Assembly: GCA_021234155.1 (NCBI GenBank)
Contig: JAJEKV010000096.1
Location: 1,992,010-2,056,009 of the forward strand
DNA: 64,000 nt
From: Isoetes taiwanensis
Taxonomy: Eukaryota > Streptophyta > Lycopodiopsida > Isoetales > Isoetaceae
Direction of reading: 5' to 3'
Shown: piece after piece, positions 1-11,859 of the stretch
Layout: each line of letters opens with the position of its first letter
Position numbering within the stretch: position 1 is the stretch's first letter
Program-made: the position numbers and the translations under genes
Notes under the pieces: generated by a model
Seen by the model: the letters and a program-made list of their open reading frames with translations, nothing else
The model's database searches: none
What the model was told of the DNA's origin: nothing

Positions 1-830
1 TTAGCAAGACTTCTTCAACACGAGCTGCGCCAACTTGTTGATGAGTTTTGCTTATCATTTGCGGTCAAATGCGGCAAAGGGACCACACCCAACACAATTT
101 TGGAAACACGTTGAAACTATGATTGGAACAAGTAATCCCGTGGGCGAGTACATCCACCTGCGTCAGTACGTACAATAATAGCGGCAGAGTCGCCGAAGAT
201 GTCTCCTCCATGTCGATTCTGATTATCAATACTTGACCTAGTTATGTAGCATAATCTAGTGCCTTGCCCAAGGTGGAAGGTTATCAACAATGACAACAAA
301 TATGCAATAACTTTTGGTAGAAGTGTGAGAATATCCTCAAACAACATGGGCACATCACGAAGAAGTCTAGCAGAGATAGACATAAAACTCCTCGAGAGTT
401 GTTTTGTTGTGGGAGATAAAGTTTGGCTCAAGTAAAGGTTAAGCAAGGAAGCTTAGCATCGGCAATTGTAAGAAGCTAAGCGGTGGGCGGCCCACGTTCC
501 AAGATCTTGGAGAAAGAGTAGATGCTTAGGCCTGCAAGTTGGATCTCTGCGGCCCACCTTAAGAGTCTTCCCATGTGAGTTTATTGAAAGGCCGCGATCC
601 TTCTAACCTTGATGAGGTTTTTGGATACTCCAACTTTGTTGGAAATATTGAAGAAAGTTGAAATTGTGCTGAATTACTTCTTGAGTAGAAGTCATTCAGA
701 AGACTAGGAGGTCCCAGTTCCTCAGGTATTTGGTCCATTGGGCTTACTTGCTAGGTAAGGCGACATGGAGTATTGAAGCAAGATTTGGAAGCAATACCCG
801 AGAGTTTATGAAAAGGAGTTTGATGGAAGT
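1..830 (+). mobile_element. Ty3/Gypsy chromovirus, 3' internal end (integrase + chromodomain), broken
   Basis: This is the tail of a Gypsy pol gene that enters from the left edge. Near 45-90 the reading FAYHLRSN resembles the integrase-core block FAYHPQSNGQ. At about 400-432 the plus strand reads CFVVGDKVWLK, the usual C-terminal integrase signature of plant chromoviruses. At about 717-770 it reads QFLRYLVHWAYLLGKATW, which fits the chromodomain core (YLVKWKGY...TWE). In this family integrase inserts the cDNA and the chromodomain steers it to chromatin. The same arrangement recurs at 53.28-54.08 kb. The order integrase, chromodomain, LTR is as expected for the family. The element is broken several times over. 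The family call is firm; exact domain edges are not. Confidence 0.8.
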
Positions 831-967
831 GAGTGGAGTCTCAATTTGAGTGGAGCCAGGTGAGCTTGCCGGGGAGGTTAGCTTAGTATGTTTCTTAGTT
901 AGCCTTAGCTCTGGCGGATGTATTCACAACTAGTGGAATACATATGCGAGGAATCTTCATTTATATG

Positions 968-1234
968 GCTGATGATGAGATGGCGCTTTAAGGCATTCTC
1001 TAGGTAACATGCACCAAGAGATGCACTAGGGTCATCACGAGAGAGAGGAAGTGAGGCATGAGTGCTTGGCGATGATGGGACATGATCGGGATGCTCTCTA
1101 TCTTCGACAATCTTGGGGCACCATACACACAGCCATAGGGGGTCATAGGTGATGAAGGTCAAAGTGATCATGCGTGATGATGGGATGGTGAGGCGTTCCC
1201 TAGCTTAAAACCAGCAGGGCATGATGCACTAGGG
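968..1234 (+). repeat. Diverged tandem repeat, period about 208 bp
   Basis: The block around 968-1030 (GATGATGAGATGGCG ... GATGCACTAGGG) recurs around 1176-1234 (GATGATGGGATGG ... GATGCACTAGGG). The repeat lies between the chromodomain and the body of the LTR, so it is either LTR 5' end or untranslated region. Confidence 0.5.
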
Positions 1235-1738
1235 ATACCGGCCTTAGGGTGTAGAGTACAAGGTAGCACTTGATCATGAAGTGATGATAGGATCATCAAA
1301 TGGTCCTTAAGCTCAAATCACGAAAGGGCCATGATCGAGTGCAAGGTATTAGGGGTAACCTTGAGCTAGTAGTTAAAGCTCAAGGAGGTAGGTAGGGGTG
1401 GTCCCTAAAACCACAAACTTATTAACTAAACTAATGTAATGTGCTACTCGATGCGGGCAAGTGAAGCGAGCATGGGGAGGCGCATTACGAATAGAGGGTG
1501 CGTTTAGATTTAAAATTATGAACCTAATAACTCTTATAATGTTTTGATTTATTATAGGGAGTAACCTTGTTAAGGCTATATAATTTTGTATAGGTACAAA
1601 TATAGCCTAAATTTTGACAATTAAACATTTTATCTGAAGTTAATGGATTTTAAGTAAAATTGTATACTTATGTGTGTGTTGAGGAGATAGTGTAGGTTAG
1701 TCACCTTAGGCAATCTTTGAGGGCGACCATTGTCTAAG

Positions 1739-2133
1739 GGGAAGGAAATAATAATGACGTTCGAGGGGTATATGCCATAAATACGTATATTCACAGACCC
1801 GTCACTATACAAGCTACACATATGGCATACCTTAGAAATATATGAAGTTAATTGGTAACTTAGATAACCTTAGGATGAGCCCATTTCACATGGCGCTTAT
1901 CTGTGGAGCAACCACCATTTACATCATGGTGCCCGTGGCATCCCATGGACCCTCACCTATATTGGCTCAAGCCTAAGCCCCTAAGACCTTTTCGACTCTA
2001 GCACCTAAACGCTCATCACAGCGGAAACCCAGTTTTAGGGCATGGATAAAATAAATAGCATAGCTTCTTGGGCAGCCCGAAGTGTGTGTGCATGATGCGT
2101 GGGGAACAGGGAGGCTTAGAGCCCACACGTCAA
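1739..2133 (+). repeat. Direct repeat inside the LTR, unit 1
   Basis: This roughly 390-bp unit recurs at 2542-2910. Both share the CCATAAATACGTATATTC stretch, GTCACTATACAAG, the CCTCACCTATATTGGCTCAA stretch, and the final GTGTGTGCATGATGCGT followed by GTCAAG. The spacing is about 800 bp. A diverged version of its first part (GAGGGCGACATTATCTAAG) is visible once in the other LTR at about 54833. Confidence 0.8.
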
Positions 2134-2541
2134 GTTGATGACATTGGATCCTCTTTTTAGGATTCAATGGAACATCAACACAGGAAGTTTTCTATTGTTT
2201 TGCACCTCACCTAAGCTAGCGATAGTTCGCACGTGAGAGTAGTAAACTGATCATTGAATGGATGATTAGGTTCAGATTCCATAAACTATTCTTTTCTTCA
2301 ATATAGGATTGGAAGGATAGTTTCAAATGTAGGGCTCTAGCGGTCCCCAAAACCTCGTCTCCGAACTCAAGTGATCCACATACCCACAACTAATGGCGCC
2401 CATTAAAGGCTCACCAAGCCGAGAGTTGTGGGCCTTGAGATAGGGGAAGGAACATAGGGGCTTAATTCGAAACTACTTCAGTCCACGGTTGGCAGCCCCA
2501 GAGGACGAATATAATGTGACCCACTCCCCACTGGTGATGTG

Positions 2542-2910
2542 ACGTTCCAGGGGAATATACGCCATAAATACGTATATTCCTGGGCCCGTCACTATACAAG
2601 TCTACACATATCTAAGTTAGTTGTTTAACTTAGATAACCTTAAAATAAGGCCCATTTCCACATGGCCTTATCCTATTGGGCAACCGCCACACGACCCCAT
2701 CCTATTGGTGCCACATGGCATCCCATGTGGACCCTCACCTATATTGGCTCAAACCCTAACCCTAGACCCCTTTTCACGACTCTAGCACACAGACACTCAT
2801 CTCTGGCGCCGAAACCCGTTTGAGCATGGATTCGTCATTAGCATAGCCTATTTGAGCAGCCGAAGTGTGTGCATGATGCGTAGAGAACAGGAAAACCCCG
2901 ACCCGTCAAG
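2542..2910 (+). repeat. Direct repeat inside the LTR, unit 2
   Basis: This is the second unit of the LTR-internal duplication. It aligns with 1739-2133 over essentially its whole length. The intervening 2134-2541 sequence is not obviously repeated. Confidence 0.8.
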
Positions 2911-4158
2911 GAGCATGGAGGCGCGCCGGGGAATGGGAGGAAATGACTCTAGGCCCGGTGGGTGGAAGTAGAGTTAAGTAGTAGTTAAATGCGGAAGATA
3001 GCACTCCAGATGGGTTTGTATCTTATATCTAAGTAGAGCCATCCTAGAACCCTTGTTGAACATCTTGAACCTAATCGAGGAACCCTAGCGTAAGTTAGAT
3101 ATGTATGATTAGGTTAAGATATTCTTATGATGTTGTATCATGATATGATGTATGTGATGTTGGTTGATCATGTTTGCTCCTCTTGTATTGAGAAGGGGGG
3201 TAGAGACCTAGGGCCATATGTAGTATGCTCTAGTGTAGATCCCATGGTTCCTATTAGTTCTTGACTTTTGTGCATAGGAACCCTTAGGAACTATAGGAGG
3301 CTTGCGTGTGACTCTGACACTACACAAGCGGGGCTAGAGGCAATCACGGAGGGAGGATCACGCGGCGGGGGCTCTGGGGGATCCCATAGTGGAGGCTGAG
3401 CTTATGGTGGGTCACCCGTGTGGGCCGAGCATGGGTTGAAACATCTCACAGGGCAATGGTGTATACGCCTCTCAAGAGTTGGGAGTGTAAACGGCTCTTG
3501 TTTTGGGGGTTAAATTAAGTGCAGGATGGGTGTGTCGCCCGTTCCTCCTCCGCCCAGGTGGAACCTCTAGACCGGGAAGGAGATGCAACCCTTCACAACA
3601 CCGACCCGGACCCAGGAGATACAACTGGAGTAATCCCAGATGGGTGGTGCCGGCATGGGATTGCGTGTCAGGAAGGCTAGAGCCATGCGAGCTGATCTAG
3701 CCCATCTGCAAAGTATACCTGAGGAGGCGGATGGAGTGGTCAACCCTAGCCATTGTCTTATGCGACCCTGCGCCATTGCCATGACTCGGTCTACTCTATC
3801 TTGAGGCCTAACCCGGTCAGTCATCCCTCCTTATGAGTGAGCCATGTGGGTAGGAGCTCCCATATTTTATGGCATGTGATTATCTTGCTTTGTAGTTGTG
3901 GATATGTGATGGACTACCCATGTGAGTGATGCGATGTATTATTATTAGTTACGTGATGTTTATAAGCTTCGGCGTATTAGGGCCCATAGGGGAAGGGGCG
4001 CAGAACTTACAACCCGTGTCCCCTTCCCGCTACTAGGATCACCTCAGTTACTTGGGGATAGGCGGAGGGCCCATCGCGGTCCGAGGGCCGGATGGGAATT
4101 TCTGCCCAGTGTACTACGACGGTGGCAGAGTATATATATTTTAGCGAGGGCGTCACAA

Positions 4159-4172
4159 TGGTATCCCGAACA
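4159..4172 (+). promoter_or_regulatory. Primer-binding-like site next to LTR end
   Basis: One base after the LTR terminal CA the sequence reads TGGTATCCCGAACA. The first seven bases equal the start of the plant initiator-Met tRNA primer site (TGGTATCAGAGC...); the remainder matches poorly. A primer site here would make the LTR a 5' LTR for DNA to its right, although integrase lies on its left. This is suggestive only. Confidence 0.4.
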
Positions 4173-5515
4173 ATGTTCTTGGTTGATCAAGAGCTGGCAG
4201 GACCATATCCACGAATAGGTAGACTAGCGGCCTAGCTAATATGAATGGAATGAGAATTCAGTCTTGAACCATGAGAAACATGGGAATGTTTTCCCATTGG
4301 TAAATTAAGTAATTAGATTAAGTATAGTCTAAGTGGTAGAAATAATATAGTCAAAGAAATCTTCTAGTAATTTGAGCTCAAGTTGTTCATGACCGCACCT
4401 TCCAAACAAAAAATTAGAGCGAGAAATTTAGCAAAGAAGCTGAAAGAAATGGGCGTGAAATGACACTACTTGGCCCCAAAAAGGAATTAGAAATTTTTAA
4501 AAATAGTTAAGTGATTTAGGGAAAGTACCTTAGTGTAACCCATAGTTATAATAAATTACTCTTAGAAAAAAGTAACTACTAAATCTGGAAACACCTCTAC
4601 TCCTTAGAAGTTCTCAAATGGTAGCAGACCTCTCCTTTACCGCTTGTAAGGCAATTATAAACTAATCTCAGGAAGGCTGCAATAAGAGTGTCTCACCAGA
4701 GCGAGCGACCGGTGAAGTCGATCCAAAGAGGCTGCTGATATAGACATAATTCGACCATTGATAGAGCAAGATGGCTACCGAAGAGCCACCATCAAGGAAG
4801 CTAAGTTGTTGGGAGGACCAAACAAGTAGCTAGGAAGGTTAAACTCCAGTTTGCACGAGGCATTATGAAGAGCACTCACGGTGGGGCTGACAAAGCAAGT
4901 TCTTGAGGCCTGCGGCCTAGAGCGGGGCAGCCGAACTTAGCCCACTTAGCTCTTGAGACAGTCGTTTCACTCGTAGAGAGGAGCGACAATTTAGCACGCC
5001 GGTGAATGATGCGCCCAAGGCTGGGGAAAGATGGAGATGCGTGGCATTAAACAGGATGGGAACAGCGGCAAGAACAACCTCGGCAGCGAGGAGCAGCCCA
5101 AAAAGCAGAGAAGAGTAGGTGCGAGGAAGCGGGCGTGGGGCAAGCTTCGACGCGGGAACAACAACACCAAGAAGATGCGTAGGCACCACTGGCGTGAGAG
5201 CAACCCCAACCCACGGGAACAGCGGCAAGGGAGGCCCGAGCAACCAATCACGAGGAGGTAAAGGGAGAAGCGAGGAACAAGAGGTGTGAAGATAGGCATA
5301 GGGTGGCGTGGTTGTGGAGAACCTAGCCAGGACCCGAGCCCAGGAGGAGGATGAGCCCGAGGGGAGGAAGGACCACACCAATAGGAGAGAGGGAGCAAAA
5401 GAAGCGAGAAGAAGGAGGAGGAGGCCCGGCGAGAAGAGCAGGGCGAGGCCTATGCTGCGGCAACCATATCAACAGTCCAGGAGGGACAACAAAAATTCCA
5501 ATTTGAAGTAACATC
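4160..5515 (+). other. Purine-rich, Arg/Glu-rich stretch, possible gag region
   Basis: From about 5030 to 5510 two overlapping plus-strand frames are open and rich in Arg, Lys, Glu and Gly, with runs such as RRRRRRPGEKSRARP. I see no zinc knuckle, protease or other signature. Its position just after an LTR and a primer-like site would suit the leader and gag of a retroelement, but composition alone can generate such frames. The 154-residue minus-strand frame over the same bases is a composition shadow. Function is not assigned. Confidence 0.25.
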
Positions 5516-8500
5516 ACTACATTATGATATGTTTGCCTCCACGAAGAAAAGAATATGATCATTGGCTAGATCACAATTCTAGCGCCGAGTTAGTTGCCAT
5601 GGGCGGAGGCCACAGGGGAAAACACGCATGTGGTCTGACTTGTGGAGGAGGGGAGAAGCCCATGGTATCAACGATTCATGGAACGCGGCCACCATTAGCT
5701 AAGCAATCATCTGAAATAGCAGCTATTCGAGATCACTGTTTCAAGCGGAAGCTACCATTTTGCTTGCCTCAGCGATGCGTCACGCAATCCCATCCATATC
5801 CCAATCCCTCTTTCTTGGCTTGTCTTCAAAGCGATGAATAATGATGCTAAGAAACGGCGGTGATCCCGGTCTCTCCCCCTTCCTCTTCCATCTCATAACA
5901 ACCCAGGTATCAATACTTGTGCTCATTTCTTTATCTTTTCGGCTTGTTTTTCTTGTTCTTGTGGTACGCCGCTACTACTTGAGGCCCGAGTGCCATGCGA
6001 GCTATGAGAAAGAATGCTTGTTGTTGCTACATACATGAGACTGAATAGTTATGATGCATTAGGGCATGAGGTCAACCAAGACAATATGTAAAATACTTTA
6101 CTGACTCCAAATCACCTCATATATTATTCCTTTGTCTTCATTGGAGTTGCCAGATATGAGTTCCTATCAATATGTAACAGTTGGAATCTGCAAAATTCAG
6201 GGCTTTATAAGTTTGTATATAAATGCATCTCATCAATGTGGTAACAATTGAAATCTACAAAATTGAGGGCTTTATAGATTGGTATATAAATGCACTTGAT
6301 AGCTCAAACCTGTGCCAAGAGGCAATAGACAGTCTAAAGGCAGTAGATAGTCCAATAGTATCAAGGCACATTGAGTAGCATTTTCCTTCTAGTTGTGCAC
6401 ATTTTATGTGTGCACTCTTTCCAGATGGATGAAGTACATAATTTTCAAGCTCAAAATTACATGTCTTATTAGCTTATTTTGCGTTTATTTCATCCTCAAG
6501 TTGTATTTATTAGAGCGAGCATCGAGGATGATCTTTTTTTTAAGTTGGGTAAAGCATGTGCGATTGTACGCTTTGAGAACCCTCAAAAGTACCTACAGCA
6601 CAGGTACTTTTTCAAAACTTTGTACTTTACTGTTTTTCTTTCCATTAAAGGCAGAATCGAACATTTTGAATTGAAGGTCAATAACATGTCAATCTATAGT
6701 ACTAGAAGATAACAATACTAGTAGAGACTAAAATAAATGAATTAACTCTCAAACTTATTTATTTTGTTGTAGCATTTATGCAAGTTCGATGCAGTCAAAT
6801 TTACTTTTTAGGTAGTTTAAGCACTCCCTAAAAAGTACTTTAGATGGTACACCCTAGCATGCTTTCACCCAGTTATGAAAGCCATTCTTAGCACCTTAGC
6901 GCCTCGTTTAATTAAACAGCTTGTAGCCACCATGTGCCTCATTCTTCCCTCTCAGATCGTGAGCAAGAAATGGCCATTTGTATCATAATCCACCATTTCT
7001 TCTTTTCAAATGTAGATCCTTAAAAAATGCATCGAAAATATGTAGGATCAAAGCGTTCTTCTAGTAAGCAAAGCGTCATCAAGCATTCCCCCAATCTTAG
7101 ATCCAGAGCAAAGAACCGGCCATCTTCCCCTTTTTGTAATGCAAAATTGTGAAGGCGCCCGGGAAAAATATAAAAGCAAAGGGGCCTTATAGTACGTCAC
7201 TATTACGTTGCACCATGCAGAATATAACATGGAGTTTATGTGAATCCTTCTCCTTAAAGTCCAAATTTGCTACAAAATGCCAAAGATCATGTAGACCTTA
7301 TATAAATCCTTCTCATTAATAGCCAATTTGGCTAAAAATTCTGGCTATAGAGCTTGGCTATTTTTCCTAAAAGAAATTGAAGCCAGAGGCAGAACAGAGC
7401 ACATATCTGGAAAGCTTTCTTAATCTGCTTGTGGCTTATGCCTGAGTAATTGCACATAGACCCACGGTGTGGCGGGCTTGGGTGCCGCGCTCAGGGAGGT
7501 TCATAAAGCCCTCTAAATACGCCAAGCCTGATAGCCGCGCCTGGCCGTCCGAGAGGAACACATTTAATAGAAACCCATTTGCTAGTCTAGAGGTTAAAAA
7601 AACTTAAGCCCTTTTTTTTAACTCATCCTCACCGTCCGTTCAAAGAGTCAACATGGGATGCCTGATCTAGGGCTCCATTGAAACACACATCAGAACATTA
7701 TTATAATCTACTTATATAATAAAGAAATAGGTCCGTATATGAGTGAGTGAGTGAGTATTTCCACCAGGGATAGATTCCAAACATTTTTCCCAAAACTTCT
7801 GTACATATTTTTTTGAAACAAATGTATTTGGAAGTATAATACATACTTTGCGAAGCTTCATACCTTGACAAGGAAAAAAATTTTGCGTAGTCCACATGGC
7901 GCAAAAGCGCATAATTAGAAATGCAAGCAACCAATTAAATATGCGGACACAAAATGTGCGGATGCATAAGCTGCCGGGATGTCAGCGAGGGCGCATAATG
8001 TCCTTTTAGCGGATCACGGGGTTTATGCGTTTGTAATATAAATGACATAAGTGACACTTTGTAGGTACGTGGTGTGTGCACAGCGGCTACATGCATGAAA
8101 ACATCTACTTGACGTGTATTCCAATGTATACATCATTGGCAGCCATAACTTTAATAGGCTGCATAGTTGTATTTTGTGACAACTACATTGTTTATATAAG
8201 ATTCGTGAATGTGGCTTGTTTTTTTGGGAAAATTTATTGTTTTTTGTCTTCAGTAGGTCATCTGTTAAGTTATATGGGTCAGCTTAGCTTGTTTCCATTG
8301 TGATTTATCTAGTGTGCCATGGCATTAAGAACATGACCATGTCAACTTAGTGGATAGAATTAGGTGGCTTGAAGATTAAACTCTCACTACTTAGCATTCT
8401 TGTCTTGTTGCTTTCTTTGAGTGATGTTATATGGTGTAGTGGATGTCGTCTTGGCTTGATGCTTAGAAACACTTACTTACCTTCTTATACCCTTGCTTCG

Positions 8501-9897
8501 ATGTCGTATGCCTTACGTCCAATATTAAATAGGGGATTGGAGTATATAGAGACGAATACTCGAACAATTTGTGAGTGAAAAAGAAAACATGTATACTAAA
8601 CCTTTTAAAAGACCTGCTTTTAGCCTAAACGATTGTGTGAGGAATGTTTCTGGGTGTAGAGTATACTTGTTTAGGACCTATTTATAGCTAAACTTTTGAA
8701 CTCTAGTTAGACAAACCCCTATAAGAGATAATAAGAAAGATGGAAGCACAGATTTTGCATTCTAAAAGAAATGGCCCAGCCCAGTATAAACTTTATTATC
8801 GTTGAACTGCAGTTTCTTCTTGTTTTATATATGTTGGATCATGCAAACGAGATTTAGCAGAACTTGTTGAATCCTAGAGTTGGAAATACCATAGAGAAAT
8901 TTGAATTTGCCATTGGGAATCTCTACTTAGCGGTGGCATGTATTGAGAGTCGGCGAGCCAATTCGGTGATTCACACTTCGACCATTCGGAAGAATGCCAA
9001 AAATGCCACTAGGGCATGACAACATTTTAAACTTTTACGGGCCTCCAAATAAGTCCAACTAGGATGTTTTGATACAGCTGGGTGAATTCAGAACGCCTTC
9101 GTCAAAGCTTACCCCTAGGCAAAATCTTATTCAAGTTTTGGTTCAACTATTGGTGAAATATCAGACAATATGTAATCAAACCCTTGTCAAACCTGTGTTT
9201 GAACATCTGGGCAAACTCTAGGTCAACTTCATATTCATCCTATGGTCAAATTCCGAAGAGGGAATCCAAGATATTCAACCTATTAGGATTGGATATGAGT
9301 GTATATATTATGCGAAACTAGGATTTGTATCTCTATTTGAAATGTTGATTGGACTATTGTTCCAGGTTGACAACTTAAGAATGCTGCTATTTAACCCTTG
9401 GAGAATATGCATGTTTTCCAATAATTTCATCAAAATAATGTGTTGTTTTATTGGTAGAATGATATGCTGGAGATGATTAAGCTTGAACGTAGAATTAGGA
9501 ATGAATTTATTGTTGTACATAGAATTACGAAATGAATTTGTTGTTATCGAGTTTGTTAGGAATACATCAGAAAGGCAAATATTGGCCATTGACAAACCAG
9601 TCGAGAAGCAAGCTTGCCAGTAGAAACATCATGTATTATATAAATGTGAAAAATAAAGATCTAATTTGCATTATGTGCTTCAAACAATTCAAAAGGGAAC
9701 AGATTTGAATAGTCACATTGGCAAACTCTATTCAACCGGAAGATATTTAATTCTGATCATATATAGAGGCTATTCACAACTGAAAAATAGTTCCCCTACT
9801 ATGGTATCCAAGAATTCGAATTCTAAACTCTAAATACCAGTTCCAAGTTTCAACAAGAACGAATTCAAATAGTAGTTTGGGCGTTAGGAGATGTATC
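5516..9897. other. Unassigned spacer
   Basis: No gene could be supported here. Short open frames occur at 5524-5841, 5841-6038 and 6479-6712. The last has an exon-like stretch (LFKLGKACAIVRFENPQKYL-type reading near 6535-6600) with no family match I know. A possible splice donor, CAG|GTATCA, lies at about 5905. A GAGT microsatellite is at 7740-7756. AT-rich DNA fills 8.0-9.9 kb. Confidence 0.4.
6166..6299. repeat. Tandem duplication, two 67-bp units
   Basis: The first unit (6166-6232) and the second (6233-6299) share GTAACA-TTG-AATCT-CAAAATT-AGGGCTTTATA and the following GTATATAAATGCA, with a few substitutions. Confidence 0.85.
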
Positions 9898-10044
9898 CTA
9901 TTTGGTTACGTTCTCATAGCCTAAGACTCTTATGGCGAGAAGGGTTTGAGCAGTATCAGGCACAACTGGACACAAAATTTGCACAGATGTACATTGATAT
10001 TGCATCATAGTATTCTGCTCTTCCTCCAGTGTTTCCTCAACACC
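9898..10044 (-). CDS. Terminal exon of an unidentified host gene
   Basis: On the minus strand a pyrimidine-bearing acceptor (TCTGTTTTGCAG, plus-strand 10045-10056) opens directly into 48 codons with no stop, ending at TAG (9898-9900). The peptide starts GVEETLEEEQNTMMQYQ and ends QTLLAIRVLGYENVTK. The acidic, Glu-rich start followed by a hydrophobic tail looks like the C-terminus of a real soluble protein. I do not recognise the family. Upstream exons would lie at higher coordinates. I searched 10.06-11.4 kb and found none that I could support, so they may be far away or separated from it by the Copia element. The clean junction between acceptor and frame is the main evidence. Confidence 0.55.
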   Translation of the reverse strand, partial: GVEETLEEEQNTMMQYQCTSVQILCPVVPDTAQTLLAIRVLGYENVTK

Positions 10045-11411
10045 CTGCAAAACAGAGCCGATTGAAAGAAATATTGGGGAATTTTTTGGGTTTGGATTCT
10101 GCTCTGTCCTATGCCATCGTAGATATGCTCTTAATCTTACTGGGTAAATACGAAGGAATCAGAGGTTGAAGAGTATAAGTATTTTGCATCGTTCAAAGCC
10201 CATAACCACTCTAATTCTAACCACGTCGTATCATGGAAAATGGATTATTTCACAGAGCTTGTAAAACAGACTCCTGACGTCACATGCTATCTCGCCACCC
10301 AACCACGAGCTTTCAGCTAGAACACAGTTGCCTCAGAGCTCTCCCCCGAGCAACTATATAGCATGCACACGCCTTTGATCCTCCTTTGGACCCAACCCTC
10401 CTTTGACCAAAGGCCCAAAGACTCAAAGGCCCACGTGGCCCAAAAAGGCCCAAGGCCTTTTTGCCATGTCCCTTGCATATATCAGCTTGCAAGGTTTGAT
10501 AATGGAGACGGAGCCATAAAAGCTATCATCAAACTTCCTGCTTTCATGGCCTGCTTGCTCTTCTACAAGCTCGTAGTGAAGATTTGACTGAGCTTGTACT
10601 TGTGCTCTATAAATTTTTTCTCCCTTTTCTTATTTAGTACATAACACATAAGCTTGGCTAGATCGCTATTGTGATCTTGAAAAGCAAAAAGCTTTAACCT
10701 GCATCAGTCAAAGTTTTGGGATTACTCAGAAATAAAGCAAAAACAAATCAAGATTTGTCCAAAGAAATACCCACCAAGTAAGAATAGCACTTTGAACTCC
10801 TAGACTCCTTGTTGCAGCCTTGAATCTAACTTGTTCATCATGAAATCATCCAGTAATAACCTAATAGGGTAGAAGCACGATAGGGTGTACACATTTTTAT
10901 TTAAATTGAAGTAGAGAATGTGGGACATTTAGGAACATTTAGATTACTTTTGTATATGCATACGTGGCAACTTTCCCGTTCAAATATTATCTATTTTTTG
11001 TAGCTTTATGTCACGTTGCAATTCCATTTTGTTGTTTTCTGCCACGTTGCAACTCTTAATCATTTGTTGTTGAGGCACTTAATTCTCGCTAAGATTCTAT
11101 TCCGAAACCATCGAGGTAAAACCAAACTAATCAAACCAACTAAACTTTCACTTTCTTTCTGTACCACCAGAATTTTACTTTTCAAGCAAAGGATTCTTGG
11201 CATCAACAGAGCTTTGTCAATTGTAAAAGAAGCATCCAACCTCGGAATTGACAGATGAAGCATTCTAATCCTAACTCGAATACTTATTGCAATTCTAATA
11301 TGGACGAATGTGATTGCCTCCTTTCAGGGGAGTCCAACAGAGGAAAACACAAGCATCCTGACTCAACTTGTAGCAGCAAGTTTGAATATGTAACCAAAGA
11401 AATCAAATGCA
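10045..11411. other. Unassigned spacer, probable intron or flank of the minus-strand gene
   Basis: No exon could be supported. At 10369-10465 there is a dense cluster of GGCCCA and CCTTTGA-type words, including the near-palindrome AAAAAGGCCCAAGGCCTTTTT. At 11255-11410 a frame rich in Asn, Ser and Cys runs straight up to the Copia LTR. I have no function for it. Confidence 0.35.
10369..10465. promoter_or_regulatory. Cluster of GGCCCA elements
   Basis: GGCCCA occurs several times within about 60 bases (AAAGGCCCAAAG, AAAGGCCCACG, GTGGCCCAAAA, AAGGCCCAAGG). In plants this word is known from promoters of growth-related and ribosomal-protein genes. No gene start is visible next to it, so a promoter role is only an inference. 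Confidence 0.25.
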
Positions 11412-11618
11412 TGTTAAGATATTGGAGCCGTAGATTAGCTGCTGACGTCATATATTTAGAGAGGTGTCTTACGTGTCCAAGAGAAGTCGATCCAAAATTA
11501 GGTATCGATTAGTTATCGCCTATATATTTGTACCCGTTTTGGATTATTCAATATATACAGTGTCTCTTATTGTCCAAGCTCTCTCTTCCATTCTATTTCT
11601 ATTGTAATATTGGTTACA
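11412..11618 (+). repeat. Copia 5' LTR
   Basis: It begins TGTTAAGATATTGG and ends GTAATATTGGTTACA, fitting TG...CA. The 3' part (CGATTAGTTATC ... GTTTTGGATTATTCAATATAT ... CTCTCTTCCATTCTATTT) is shared with 16079-16288. The ten to fifteen bases after it (GCGATGGGAAAGCG) are a poor match to the initiator-Met primer site. Confidence 0.85.
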
Positions 11619-11859
11619 GGGCGATGGGAAAGCGTAGGCGTAGCAGGACCCAAACCAAAACAGGCAGAAGAAGATTTCCTTCCGAAGCTTTTAGGGTTAG
11701 AAATGCCATACAACGGGTGAATAGCCGGTTGATTCAGAGAAGACAGAAATATGAATCTATTCAGAGGAGGAGCGTTTTTGAGACTTTCTGTTCCAAAGAA
11801 AAGTGTCTTCCAGAGACTACGAATCTACCTCTGAATCCATCTCTGAAGCAAAAATAGAG

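Larger units (their letters stand above)
1170..4157 (+). repeat. Long LTR of the chromovirus family (copy 1)
   Basis: This non-coding block follows the chromodomain and aligns by eye, in the same order, with 54.3-56.38 kb. Shared blocks include the ACCACAAA...TTAACTAAACTAATGT stretch (1410 and 54515), the GATGTTGGTTGATC stretch (3158 and 55406), GGAGATGCAACCCTTC (3578 and 55808) and the GTCAACCCTAGCCATTGTCT stretch (3737 and 55978). It ends in CGTCACA at 4157, fitting a CA terminus. The start is uncertain; homology is visible from about 1400 and perhaps from about 1170. It is much longer than most Copia LTRs, and part of the length comes from an internal duplication (1739-2133 and 2542-2910). 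Confidence 0.7.

Noticed and set aside
4917-5398. Overlapping minus-strand frames of 154 and 135 codons
   Set aside because: Both are complements of a purine-rich plus strand, which removes stop codons on the minus strand. They are Leu/Pro/Ser-rich, in different frames, and show no motif.
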